Shown: in pieces, positions 5,506 to 11,331 of the stretch | Numbering within the stretch: position 1 is the first letter of the stretch | How the letters are laid out: each line of letters begins with the position of its first letter | NCBI GenBank assembly: GCA_030615435.1 | Contig: JAUWZH010000058.1 | Coordinates: 1-11,331, forward strand | Origin: Candidatus Brocadiaceae bacterium | Lineage (GTDB): Bacteria; Planctomycetota; Brocadiia; SM23-32 | Direction of reading: 5' to 3' | DNA length: 11,331 nt | Program-made: the position numbers and the translations under genes | The notes under the pieces: model-generated | The model's input: the letters and a program-made list of their open reading frames with translations, nothing else | Database searches by the model: none | What the model was told of the DNA's origin: nothing

Positions 5506-7031
5506 CGCTTTTGCTCCACAGGGCGGCCGCAAGATTCCTGCCAGCCCTTCAAGGCCGGGTAGATCTCCTTGTAGCGCGCCAGCATCTCCTCGTAGTAGGC
5601 CGCCCTCCCGGGGTCCGGGGTGAAGGTCTCCCGCGGCACCACGAGCTGCCGGGCGGCTTCTCGCGCGGAGTCATAGACTCCGAGGGCGACGCCGGCGACG
5701 ATGGCCATGCCGAGGCTCGCCGCTTCGGCGACCTGGAGGCGCACCACCGGGCGGTCGTACATGTCGGCCTTCAGTTGCAGCCAGAAGTCGCTCTTCGCGC
5801 CGCCCCCCACCGCCCTGAACTCATCAACCTCCACTCCCGCCCGGCCGAGGATGTCGAGGTTGAGCTTCAATTCATACGAGATCCCTTCCAGGATAGCGCG
5901 CATGAACTCGGCGCGGGTGGTGCCGAGGCTGAGGCCGAGGATGGCGCCCACCGGATTGGGATCCATGTGGGGGGTGCCGCTCATCGTAAAGTGCGGCAGC
6001 ACCAGGATGTCGGTGGGCTCCTGTGCCATCTTCTCAGTGAGCACGTCGTAGACGTCCATGCCGCGCTCTTCGGCCTCCCGCCGCTCGGGCTCGCCGAAGG
6101 TGTCCCTCGCCCAGCGGAACAGCGAGCCGCCCGTGAAGTTGAAGGCCAGCGAGATGTAGAGCTCGGGGACGGCGTGCGGGTAGCAGGCCAGGTTGTTGGT
6201 GAGCATCGTCTCGTTGACCACCGGCCCGTCCATGGCCACCGCGAAACACTCCACCGTGCCGGTGGCGTTCATCGCCACACGGGGCTCCGTTACGCCGCTG
6301 CCGAGGGCGCCGGCCGGCTGGTCGTGGCTGCCGGCGCACACCAGGCAGCCTTGCGGCAGATTCAGCTCCCCTGCCGCCTTCGCCCCCAGCGACCCGAGCA
6401 CGTGGCCGGTCGGGACGGCCGGGTTGAACAGATCGGGCGAGATGCCGGCCAGCTCGCAGATACTCTCACTGTAACACTTGCGATGAATGTCAAAGGCCAT
6501 CGTGCGCGCAGCCACCGAATAGTCAATCCTCGGCTCCAGGCCCATCCTGAACTGCGCGAATTCGCCAAAGGTCATGAAACGGCGCGCCCTGGCGAAGAGT
6601 TCCGGCCGGTTCTGCTTCAGCCACATCAGCTTGACGATGGTGAACATCTGGCTCGGCGGCTGCCCGGTGATGCGCATGACCTCAGCGCGGTCCACCCCTT
6701 TGATCCAGCGCTCGAACAGCCCCGCCGCGCGGTTGTCGAACCCGACGATACTGTTGCCCAGAACCGTGCCGTTTCCGTCGAGCGGGACGGCAGCCTCGCC
6801 GAGGACGCTGATGGCGAGTGCGCGCACCGGGTCGCGGGACGCGCCGCCGGCAGCCTCCCCCACCGCCTCGCGAACCTTGCCCCAGACCCCTTCGGGGTCA
6901 AGCTCGAGCCAACCCGGCCGGGGGTGCAACAGGGGATATTCCCGGTAGGCGCTCGCGATGATCTCCCCGCCTTCGTCGAAAACACTCGCCTTGGTCCCCG
7001 TCGTTCCGATATCCAGACCCATCAGACTCAC
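5502..7031 (-). CDS. FGGY-family carbohydrate kinase (xylulokinase/fuculokinase-like)
   Basis: This 509-residue cytoplasmic enzyme should phosphorylate a sugar or polyol with ATP. Motifs in order are GLDIGTTGTK (5-14, first phosphate-binding loop), AGSHDQPAGALGSG (233-246, with catalytic-base Asp237), NATGTVE (255-261, second phosphate loop), FNFTGGSLFRWARD (298-311) and RAVGGGAKSDFWLQLKAD (406-423, adenosine site). The GSHDQ form and TGTVE are closer to the fuculokinase-like branch than to classical xylulokinase, so I leave the sugar open. The length is normal for the family. The GTG at 7031 puts GLDIGTTGTK at the N-terminus as in relatives and has GGGAGGG 12-13 nt upstream; the ATG at 7022 is an alternative. 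It is the first gene of the minus-strand operon and its TGA overlaps the pyrC ATG. A promoter (7097-7125) and a dyad (7073-7096) precede it, which fits sugar-responsive control. No transporter or sugar dehydrogenase is present nearby. Confidence 0.88.
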   Translation of the reverse strand: MSLMGLDIGTTGTKASVFDEGGEIIASAYREYPLLHPRPGWLELDPEGVWGKVREAVGEAAGGASRDPVRALAISVLGEAAVPLDGNGTVLGNSIVGFDNRAAGLFERWIKGVDRAEVMRITGQPPSQMFTIVKLMWLKQNRPELFARARRFMTFGEFAQFRMGLEPRIDYSVAARTMAFDIHRKCYSESICELAGISPDLFNPAVPTGHVLGSLGAKAAGELNLPQGCLVCAGSHDQPAGALGSGVTEPRVAMNATGTVECFAVAMDGPVVNETMLTNNLACYPHAVPELYISLAFNFTGGSLFRWARDTFGEPERREAEERGMDVYDVLTEKMAQEPTDILVLPHFTMSGTPHMDPNPVGAILGLSLGTTRAEFMRAILEGISYELKLNLDILGRAGVEVDEFRAVGGGAKSDFWLQLKADMYDRPVVRLQVAEAASLGMAIVAGVALGVYDSAREAARQLVVPRETFTPDPGRAAYYEEMLARYKEIYPALKGWQESCGRPVEQKR

Positions 7032-7072
7032 GGTTTCTCGTGTCCCTCCCCGGCACCTACCTTTGCCTCTCC

Positions 7073-7096
7073 CACAGTTCGGCACGCCACACTGTG
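7073..7096. promoter_or_regulatory. 24-bp imperfect dyad, candidate operator of the kinase operon
   Basis: CACAGT (7073-7078) and ACTGTG (7091-7096) are perfect inverted half-sites centred at 7084.5, and an inner GGC/GCC pair (7081-7083, 7086-7088) shares the same centre. Nine of twelve base pairs in the 24-bp span are symmetric. It lies immediately downstream of the -10 box on the minus strand, over the expected transcription start, where a LacI-, GntR- or DeoR-type repressor would block the polymerase. No regulator gene lies in the window. Confidence 0.5.
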
Positions 7097-7125
7097 AGAG
7101 TACCGGAGGAAGCGCTCTGTTTCAA
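7097..7125 (-). promoter_or_regulatory. Promoter of the kinase-pyrC-NYN-envelope operon
   Basis: On the minus strand TTGAAA (7125-7120, 5 of 6 consensus) is followed after 17 bp by TACTCT (7102-7097, 4 of 6). The transcript would begin near 7090, about 60 nt before the GTG at 7031. The candidate operator dyad lies directly over and after the start site. The -10 is weaker than those of the plus-strand promoters, consistent with a regulated unit. Confidence 0.55.
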
Positions 7126-7179
7126 GTGGCCGGCCCCGCGGAGCGGCTCCGGCGCCAGTGTCGCCGATGCCGTCCGCCC

Positions 7180-7194
7180 TTCGAGTCGCTCGAA
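7180..7194. promoter_or_regulatory. Perfect 15-bp inverted repeat between the divergent promoters
   Basis: TTCGAG (7180-7185), spacer TCG, CTCGAA (7189-7194) is a perfect 6-bp inverted repeat. It is centred about 35 bp upstream of the HU -35 box and about 65 bp upstream of the kinase -35 box. This is a good position for an activator or a divergent-region regulator, though GC-rich DNA yields such repeats by chance. A G/C-rich hairpin (CGGAG, 3-nt loop, CTCCG; 7139-7151) lies nearby. Confidence 0.35.
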
Positions 7195-7218
7195 CCCAGA
7201 GATCGGCGAAAATTGTCC

Positions 7219-7247
7219 TTGACACGGCCTGCGAGTTTACATAGAAT
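7219..7247 (+). promoter_or_regulatory. Strong sigma70 promoter of the HU gene
   Basis: A perfect -35 TTGACA (7219-7224) is 17 bp from TAGAAT (7242-7247, 5 of 6). A short A/T-rich stretch (GAAAATTG, about 7208-7215) lies just upstream and may help polymerase binding. The start would be near 7254, giving a leader of about 70 nt. This fits high expression of an abundant nucleoid protein. Confidence 0.8.
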
Positions 7248-7323
7248 CCGCGCAGTAACCACGTTACAGGGATAGGGTTTCGTCACCCAGGGTGCCAACA
7301 GCTCGGAAAGGGGGAGGTAGTCC

Positions 7324-7632
7324 GTGGTAAATCGAACCGTTACCAAGCGAGAACTGTACCAAAAGATAGCCAAACTCAGCGGACAACCCCAGGCCGTCTC
7401 CAGAGAGGTCGTCCAGCTCTTCTTGGACCAGGTCATCGAGGAACTGGCCGAAGGCAATCGCTTGGAACTGCGCAACTTCGGGGTCTTCGACAGCAGAATC
7501 CAGCCCGCACACAAGGCGAGGAACCCGCGGACCAACGAGGTCGTCTATGTTGATTCGAAGGCTGTTGTAACGTTCAAGGTGGGGAAGAAAATGGACGAGG
7601 AAGCTCAGAAGAGGCTCAACCGGAGGGAGTAA
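7324..7632 (+). CDS. HU/IHF-family DNA-binding protein
   Basis: This 102-residue protein is a member of the HU/IHF nucleoid-protein family, which bends and compacts DNA as a dimer. It has the N-terminal helical part (VTKRELYQKIAKLSG, 6-20, then REVVQLFLDQVIEELAEG, 27-44), the signature ELRNFGVFDSR (48-58, compare LRGFGTF) and the beta-arm with the intercalating-proline segment ARNPRTNEVV (65-74). The C-terminal VTFKVGKKM (82-90) matches the family's FKPGK tail. It is slightly longer than the usual 90 residues, with a charged tail of about ten residues. The GTG start at 7324 has GGAGGT (7313-7318) 5 nt upstream. It has its own strong promoter and is divergent from the kinase operon. Whether it is the organism's main HU or one of several paralogues cannot be told here. 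Confidence 0.93.
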   Translation: MVNRTVTKRELYQKIAKLSGQPQAVSREVVQLFLDQVIEELAEGNRLELRNFGVFDSRIQPAHKARNPRTNEVVYVDSKAVVTFKVGKKMDEEAQKRLNRRE

Positions 7633-7876
7633 GCCCCGCAGTTCTGTGCTTGCCGCCCTCTGTGCCGTTCATTGCCTCCCCCGCCCGAGGCGGCGTTCCT
7701 TCCAACGCTTTTCTCGGATCCCAACGGCGTTGCGCGCCCGTCTTTCCCCTCCCCCTCCCCGCCGACTGGTGGACGTAGCTCACAGGACGGGACAGTTTCG
7801 AGCGGGGTAAGTGGGTTCGTCGTCAGGCTCAAGAGACCAGGCATTCCCACCGGCTTGTCGGAAAGGCTGTCGAATC
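7633..7876 (+). other. Intergenic region between the HU gene and queC
   Basis: This 244-bp stretch holds no convincing gene. A small hairpin, CCGCC (7681-7685), loop CGA, GGCGG (7689-7693), is followed by a moderately T-rich run including TTTT at about 7709-7712 and could be a weak HU terminator. A C/T-rich tract (about 7741-7762) follows. I find no clear sigma70 promoter or recognisable preQ1 riboswitch before queC, so whether queC is read from its own promoter is open. Confidence 0.5.
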
Positions 7877-8587
7877 GTGGGCACCGAGGGCTCAGATGCG
7901 ATCGTGCTGCTCAGCGGCGGGCTGGATTCGGCCACCGCCCTCGCTGTTGCCCTGGAGGAGGGCCTGCACTGCCACGCGGTGACGTTCCGTTACGGGCAGC
8001 GCCACCACCACGAGGTGGAGGCGGCCGCGAGGGTTGCCCGGTCCCTCGGCGCCGCCGAACACAGCATTATCACGGTCCCGCTCGGCGAGTTGGGAGGTTC
8101 CTCGCTGACTGACCGTTCGGTGCCCGTGCCGCCGGGGCGCACCGACGAGGAAATGGAGGGAAAAATCCCCTCGACTTACGTCCCCGCCCGCAACACCATC
8201 TTCCTCGCTTACGGCCTTGCGCTTGCAGAGATCACGCAGTCGGACTTCATCTACATCGGCATCAACTCCGTGGACTACAGCGGCTATCCGGACTGCCGCC
8301 CGGAGTACGTGGATGCTTTTCGCCGGCTGGCTTCTCTGGCGACAAAACGCGCCGTGGAAGGCCGGCCCCCGAGGATCATGACGCCCCTGCTGCACCTGAG
8401 CAAGGCCAAAATCATTCTCAAGGGGACAGAACTCGGGGTGGACTACTCGGTGACGTTGAGCTGCTACGATCCGGACGAGCAGGGCCGCGCCTGCGGTCGC
8501 TGCGATTCATGCGTTCTGCGGCATAGGGGTTTCCAGGAGGCCGGTCTGCCGGACCCCACCATTTACCAGCCCGGCGCTGAACCCTGA
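7877..8587 (+). CDS. queC: 7-cyano-7-deazaguanine (preQ0) synthase
   Basis: QueC (EC 6.3.4.20) uses ATP and ammonia to convert 7-carboxy-7-deazaguanine to preQ0, the precursor of queuosine in tRNA (and of archaeosine or 7-deazaguanine DNA modifications in some organisms). The 236-residue protein shows the PP-loop SGGLDSAT (13-20), the HAVTFRYGQRHHHE segment (33-46), the STYVPARNTIFLAYGLALAE helix (99-118) and the zinc site with four cysteines: Cys196 and then CGRCDSC (206-212). All expected key residues are present. The GTG at 7877 places the PP-loop at the usual distance from the N-terminus and has a GGAAAGG-like ribosome site about 10 nt upstream; the longer ORF from 7811 adds a poorly conserved-looking extension. 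The downstream iron-sulfur flavoprotein gene starts 9 nt after the stop. queD, queE and folE are not in the window. Confidence 0.95.
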   Translation: MGTEGSDAIVLLSGGLDSATALAVALEEGLHCHAVTFRYGQRHHHEVEAAARVARSLGAAEHSIITVPLGELGGSSLTDRSVPVPPGRTDEEMEGKIPSTYVPARNTIFLAYGLALAEITQSDFIYIGINSVDYSGYPDCRPEYVDAFRRLASLATKRAVEGRPPRIMTPLLHLSKAKIILKGTELGVDYSVTLSCYDPDEQGRACGRCDSCVLRHRGFQEAGLPDPTIYQPGAEP

Positions 8588-8596
8588 GGAGGAGTG

Positions 8597-9190
8597 ATGA
8601 CGAAGGTGCTGGCCGTGGCGGCGAGTGCGCGGAGGGACGGCAACAGTGACGCTGTGCTTGAGCAAGCTCTGGAAGGAATCCGCTGGGAAGCCCCCCAGAC
8701 CGAGGTTGAGATGCTCGTCCCGTACGGGCTGCCCATCACCCCCTGCCGCAGTTGCAACGCATGCCGGAACACCGGCCGCTGCGTGGTGCAGGACAAGATG
8801 CAGGAGGTCTACCTCAAGTTCTCTGAGGCAGAGCACGTGGTGGTGGCCTCGCCCATCTACTTCACCTCCGTGCCGGGCCACTTTAAGGTGCTGATTGACC
8901 GCTTCCAGTGTTTCTGGTCACGCACCTACCGTCTGGGCAAGCCGCCCACTCCCCGCCGCACGGGCATGTTCCTCTGCGTGGCGGCAGGGGACTCCGAGCG
9001 CTACTACAAGAGCACCCTCGCGCTGGTCCGGGCGTGGATGTCCACGTTCAACATGGGCTGTCCGGTGAGCCGCTTCTACGGAGGCCTGGATGAAAAAGGG
9101 GATGTCCTCCGACGCGAGGACTACCTGAAAGACGCGAGACAGGCCGGCGCGGAGCTGATACAACTCGCACGCGCAAAGGCCGGACGGTAA
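8597..9190 (+). CDS. Iron-sulfur flavoprotein (NADPH-dependent FMN reductase-like fold)
   Basis: This 197-residue protein has the flavodoxin-like fold of NADPH-dependent FMN reductases. The first strand and phosphate loop are VAASARRDGNSD (7-18), and the flavin-contacting SPIYFTSVPGHFKVLIDR is at 85-102. Inserted between them is the compact cysteine motif CRSCNACRNTGRC (50-62, spacing C-x2-C-x2-C-x5-C). This fits the [4Fe-4S] cluster motif of archaeal and bacterial iron-sulfur flavoproteins (Isf family). Such proteins pass electrons between ferredoxin or NAD(P)H and small oxidants, and some protect against oxygen or peroxide. The ATG at 8597 is chosen because GAGGAGG (8586-8592) lies 4 nt upstream; the adjacent GTG at 8594 would be too close. 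It follows the queC stop by 9 nt, so the two are probably co-transcribed. It converges with another flavodoxin-fold gene downstream. Electron partner and substrate are unknown. Confidence 0.85.
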   Translation: MTKVLAVAASARRDGNSDAVLEQALEGIRWEAPQTEVEMLVPYGLPITPCRSCNACRNTGRCVVQDKMQEVYLKFSEAEHVVVASPIYFTSVPGHFKVLIDRFQCFWSRTYRLGKPPTPRRTGMFLCVAAGDSERYYKSTLALVRAWMSTFNMGCPVSRFYGGLDEKGDVLRREDYLKDARQAGAELIQLARAKAGR

Positions 9191-9204
9191 GCCCAGCGGT
9201 CCTG

Positions 9205-9235
9205 GCTCTTCCGGAGGGCAGCTCAGTCGAAGAGC
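9205..9235. terminator. Inverted repeat between two convergent flavoprotein genes
   Basis: GCTCTTC (9205-9211) and GAAGAGC (9229-9235) form a 7-bp inverted repeat with a 17-nt loop. The repeat overlaps the 3' end of the minus-strand WrbA-like gene, whose stop (9223-9225) is in the loop. It is the only structure in the 32-nt gap and may help terminate both genes, but no U-run follows. Confidence 0.3.
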
Positions 9236-9699
9236 TTGGCTGCAAGCTCGGCCACCCGCCGGCCGAGGGCGCGGCACTGCTGCTCGGCCCTCTCATCGGG
9301 GGACTGGAGAGCCACGGGTCCGTAGTGGTCTCCCTCTGTCGTGCCCTGCACTACCATGCCATGGATGAGCATGGCCTGCAGGATGCTCATAATGGTCGTC
9401 TCGTTCCCCCCGCCGAGATTGGCGGAAGAGGTGAAGGCCCCGCCCACTTTGCCCTCGAGCTCGCCGAAATGGCGGACGGACTCGTCGAGGAGCTTCTTCA
9501 TCTCCGCGCTCATCTGACCGAAATAGGTAGGCGATCCGGCGATGATGCCTTCGTATTCGAGCAGCTCGTCGACAGTGGTCTCCTTGACCTGCTTCAGGGC
9601 CACCTCGGCACCGGCCTGACGGGCTCCTTCGGCCACTCGCTCGGCCATGCGGGCCGTATTGCCCGACTGCGAGTAATAGAGCACCAGTATTCTGGCCAT
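9223..9699 (-). CDS. Flavodoxin-family (WrbA-like) NAD(P)H:quinone oxidoreductase
   Basis: This 158-residue protein is a flavodoxin-fold FMN protein close to the WrbA group, which reduces quinones by two electrons with NAD(P)H. It shows the FMN-phosphate loop YYSQSGNTARMA (8-19), the second flavin loop AGSPTYFGQMSAEMKKLLDE (54-73, compare GTPTRFGNMTAQMKNFLD of WrbA) and AFTSSANLGGGNETT (88-102, compare the WrbA TSTGTQHGGQETT segment), then a MSILQAMLIHGMVVQG helix-strand unit. It is shorter than typical WrbA (about 198 residues), missing part of the extra insert that supports tetramers, so it may be a simpler relative. The ATG at 9699 has GGAGG 2 nt upstream and a GGAGG further back; the longer ORF from 9846 crosses into the upstream gene and is not credible. 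It lies 119 nt downstream of rny on the same strand. Confidence 0.87.
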   Translation of the reverse strand: MARILVLYYSQSGNTARMAERVAEGARQAGAEVALKQVKETTVDELLEYEGIIAGSPTYFGQMSAEMKKLLDESVRHFGELEGKVGGAFTSSANLGGGNETTIMSILQAMLIHGMVVQGTTEGDHYGPVALQSPDERAEQQCRALGRRVAELAAKLFD

Positions 9700-9788
9700 C
9701 GCCTCCGATCCTCCATGACGGGACTGGGTCTGTGAGGTAACTCCCGCGTCGCTCGCCGGCCCATCCAGAGCACTGCAGCCCTTCCGAA

Positions 9789-9805
9789 GGCGTGCCGTGC
9801 ACGCC
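9789..9805 (-). terminator. GC-rich hairpin after rny
   Basis: A perfect 7-bp stem GGCGTGC (9789-9795) and GCACGCC (9799-9805) encloses a 3-nt loop, beginning 13 nt after the rny stop on the minus strand. A second small palindrome (CCTTC/GAAGG, about 9780-9790) overlaps its far side. No U-run follows. It may mark the 3' end of the rny mRNA or partly separate rny from the WrbA-like gene. Confidence 0.4.
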
Positions 9806-9818
9806 AGGGGGGCCCCTC

Positions 9819-11331
9819 TCAATGGGCGACCTCGCTGAAGCGGCACTCTCGTATGACCGTGACGTTCACCTCTCCGGGGTACTCCAGTTCTCCCTCGATT
9901 TCGCGGGCGATATCCCTGGAGAGTTTCGCCGCGCTCTTGTCGTTGACCTTCTCGGCGTTGACCAGCACGCGGATTTCGCGCCCCGCCTGGATAGCATAGG
10001 CGTTCTGGACGCCCTCGTGGCGTCGGGCGAGGCTCTCGAGACGTTCCAGGCGCTTGATATAGCGTTCGAGGGTTTCCCTGCGCGCCCCCGGCCGACTCGC
10101 GCTGATGGTATCGGCAGCAACGATCAGGCCGGTGTAGACGGAGGTGGCATCAACGTCTTCGTGGTGGGCTTCGATAGAGTTTACGACTTCTTCCGGCTCG
10201 CCCCATCTGCGGGCTTCATCGGCCCCCAGCAAGGTATGGGAGCCCTGCTGGTCATGATCGAGGGCCTTTCCGATGTCGTGCAGCAGCCCACATCTCTTGG
10301 CGAGCTGCGCCTGAAGGCCGAGCTCGCTGGCCATTATGCCGGCCAGGCGGCCGACCTCCAAGGAGTGCTGAAGCACGTTTTGCCCGAAACTCGTGCGGAA
10401 CTTCAGCCGACCGAGGAGCTTCTTCAACTCGTCCCGGATGGAGGGCAACCCCATTTCGTAGCAGGCCTCGTTGCCTGCATCCGTGATGATGCGCTCCACC
10501 TCTTCGGAGGCCTTATCCACCACTTCCTCGATCCTGCCCGGATGGATTCGCCCGTCGGAAACGAGCCTTTTCATGGCGAGGCGGGCCGCCTCGCGCCGCA
10601 CGCTGTCGAAGCTGCTCAGAACCACCACGCCCGGGGTATCGTCCACGATCACGTCCACCCCGGTGGCCTTTTCGAAGGCTCGTATGTTACGCCCCTCTCG
10701 GCCGATAATGCGTCCTTTCAGCTCATCATTGGGCAGCTCGATGGTGCAGATGGTGGCCTCGATGGTAGCTTCGGCGGCGCAGCGCTGGATGGCATCCACC
10801 AGGACGACCCTGGCCTTCCCGTCGGCCGTCTCGTTCGCGCGGGCCACCTTCTCGCCTATCATCTCCACGCAGTCTTGCTCTACCTCCCGCTTTATCCGCT
10901 CAAACAGAACCCTGCGCGCATCTTCCCGCGAGAGGCCGCTAATGCGGTAAAGCTCTTGTCTCTGACGGTTGACAAGCTCGTTTAGTTCAGCCTCGTGCTC
11001 GGCCAGGCGTGTTCGGTTCTCAGAGAGGTTCTTTTCGGCCGCCTCGAGGTGCTTTTCCTTCCTGACGAGCATCTCCTGTTTCTTCTCAAAGCCGTCTTCC
11101 CTTTTCTGGAGTCGGCGTTCGGCATCGCGCAGTTCTCTTCTGGTCTGCCGGGTCTCCTTCTCGAAGTTCTCGCGCAGCCCAATGACTTCCTGTCGCGCCT
11201 CGACCTCCGCCTCCTTGCGCAGATGCTCGGCCTCGTATCGAGCATGCTCCAGGATTTCGTCCCTTCGCCTTTCGGCATTCTGCTGGATCGTGCCGGCATG
11301 TGCCTTGCGAAGAAAGTAGCCCGCAACCAAG
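9819..11331 (-). CDS. rny: Ribonuclease Y, N-terminus beyond the window
   Basis: RNase Y is the membrane-bound endonuclease that starts mRNA decay in many bacteria. The visible 503 residues (numbered from the right edge of the window) begin VAGYFLRKAHA, apparently the end of the transmembrane anchor. Then come a long charged coiled coil (about 15-150), a KH RNA-binding domain (about 195-250, with IELPNDELKGRIIGREGRN and the GREG loop at 210-213), and an HD catalytic domain with His322, HDIGK (351-355) and EAHHED (387-392). The conserved C-terminal part includes ARRETLERYIKRLE, AIQAGREIRVLV and ELEYPGEVNVTVIRE. All catalytic features are present. The reading frame stays open to the edge, so the true start and roughly the first 15-20 residues lie outside; the TTG at the edge is not the start. 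Its presence argues for a bacterium that uses RNase Y-led mRNA turnover. Confidence 0.97.
   Translation of the reverse strand, partial: LVAGYFLRKAHAGTIQQNAERRRDEILEHARYEAEHLRKEAEVEARQEVIGLRENFEKETRQTRRELRDAERRLQKREDGFEKKQEMLVRKEKHLEAAEKNLSENRTRLAEHEAELNELVNRQRQELYRISGLSREDARRVLFERIKREVEQDCVEMIGEKVARANETADGKARVVLVDAIQRCAAEATIEATICTIELPNDELKGRIIGREGRNIRAFEKATGVDVIVDDTPGVVVLSSFDSVRREAARLAMKRLVSDGRIHPGRIEEVVDKASEEVERIITDAGNEACYEMGLPSIRDELKKLLGRLKFRTSFGQNVLQHSLEVGRLAGIMASELGLQAQLAKRCGLLHDIGKALDHDQQGSHTLLGADEARRWGEPEEVVNSIEAHHEDVDATSVYTGLIVAADTISASRPGARRETLERYIKRLERLESLARRHEGVQNAYAIQAGREIRVLVNAEKVNDKSAAKLSRDIAREIEGELEYPGEVNVTVIRECRFSEVAH

Noticed and set aside
5511..7097. Plus-strand open frame of 528 codons opposite the sugar kinase
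   Set aside because: It mirrors the kinase frame almost end to end, shows no recognisable motif, and has the His/Arg/Pro-rich look of an antisense shadow.
7180..7205. T-arm-like GGTTCGAGC on the minus strand, suggesting a tRNA
   Set aside because: The flanking five bases do not pair as a T-arm stem, and no acceptor or anticodon arm can be formed around it.
7633..7876. Possible preQ1 riboswitch upstream of queC
   Set aside because: I looked for the small preQ1-I pseudoknot with its A-rich tail and found no matching stem and tail. A covariance-model scan would be needed to exclude the larger classes.
9792..10985. Plus-strand open frame of 397 codons opposite rny
   Set aside because: The RNase Y frame has full KH and HD motifs. 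The opposite frame has no family features and is explained by third-position GC bias.
1..11331. Defence island, phage or mobile element
   Set aside because: There is no integrase, transposase, restriction, toxin-antitoxin or CRISPR signature, and no direct repeats or tRNA boundaries. The genes are mostly metabolic or housekeeping with uniform GC-rich character.

Overview
The window is a GC-rich stretch of bacterial chromosome with eleven protein genes. Ten are complete, and the RNase Y gene runs off the right edge. I see no rRNA, tRNA, CRISPR array, insertion sequence, integrase or phage gene. RNase Y, HU and queuosine synthesis point to a bacterium. The divergent versions of common families, together with several orphan genes, suggest an uncultivated lineage, possibly in or near Planctomycetota, Armatimonadota or Hydrogenedentota. 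That placement is a guess. Primary promoters are easy to read: three plus-strand units start with TTGACA-type -35 boxes placed exactly 17 bp from TATAAT-type -10 boxes. A fourth, on the minus strand, is slightly weaker.

Left part (1-2700, plus strand): three separate genes. The first is a NodB-type polysaccharide deacetylase (275-1174) behind a strong promoter and a leader of about 88 nt. The second is a 145-residue orphan (1314-1751) behind a near-consensus promoter; it has a charged helical N-terminus and a C-terminal part that resembles the small sporulation protein Cse60. The third is a TIM-barrel sugar isomerase/epimerase-like protein (1897-2673). The promoters rule out the longer upstream start codons of the first two genes.

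Middle (2779-7031, minus strand): one likely operon, read right to left. It runs FGGY sugar kinase, dihydroorotase (pyrC), NYN/YacP-like protein with altered active-site residues, and a signal-anchored envelope protein. The first two junctions are 4-nt ATGA overlaps and the third gap is short, so co-expression is very likely. A promoter and a 24-bp imperfect dyad lie just upstream of the kinase.

Centre right (7032-9190, plus strand): an HU-family DNA-binding protein with its own excellent promoter is divergent from the kinase operon. It is followed by queC (preQ0 synthase), which is closely coupled to an iron-sulfur flavoprotein.

Right (9223-11331, minus strand): a short WrbA-like flavodoxin converges on the iron-sulfur flavoprotein. 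It lies downstream of rny (RNase Y), whose transmembrane N-terminus is outside the window.

No complete, obviously new system is visible. The best leads are the kinase/pyrC/NYN/envelope operon with its candidate operator, the altered NYN protein, and the promoter-equipped 145-residue orphan.
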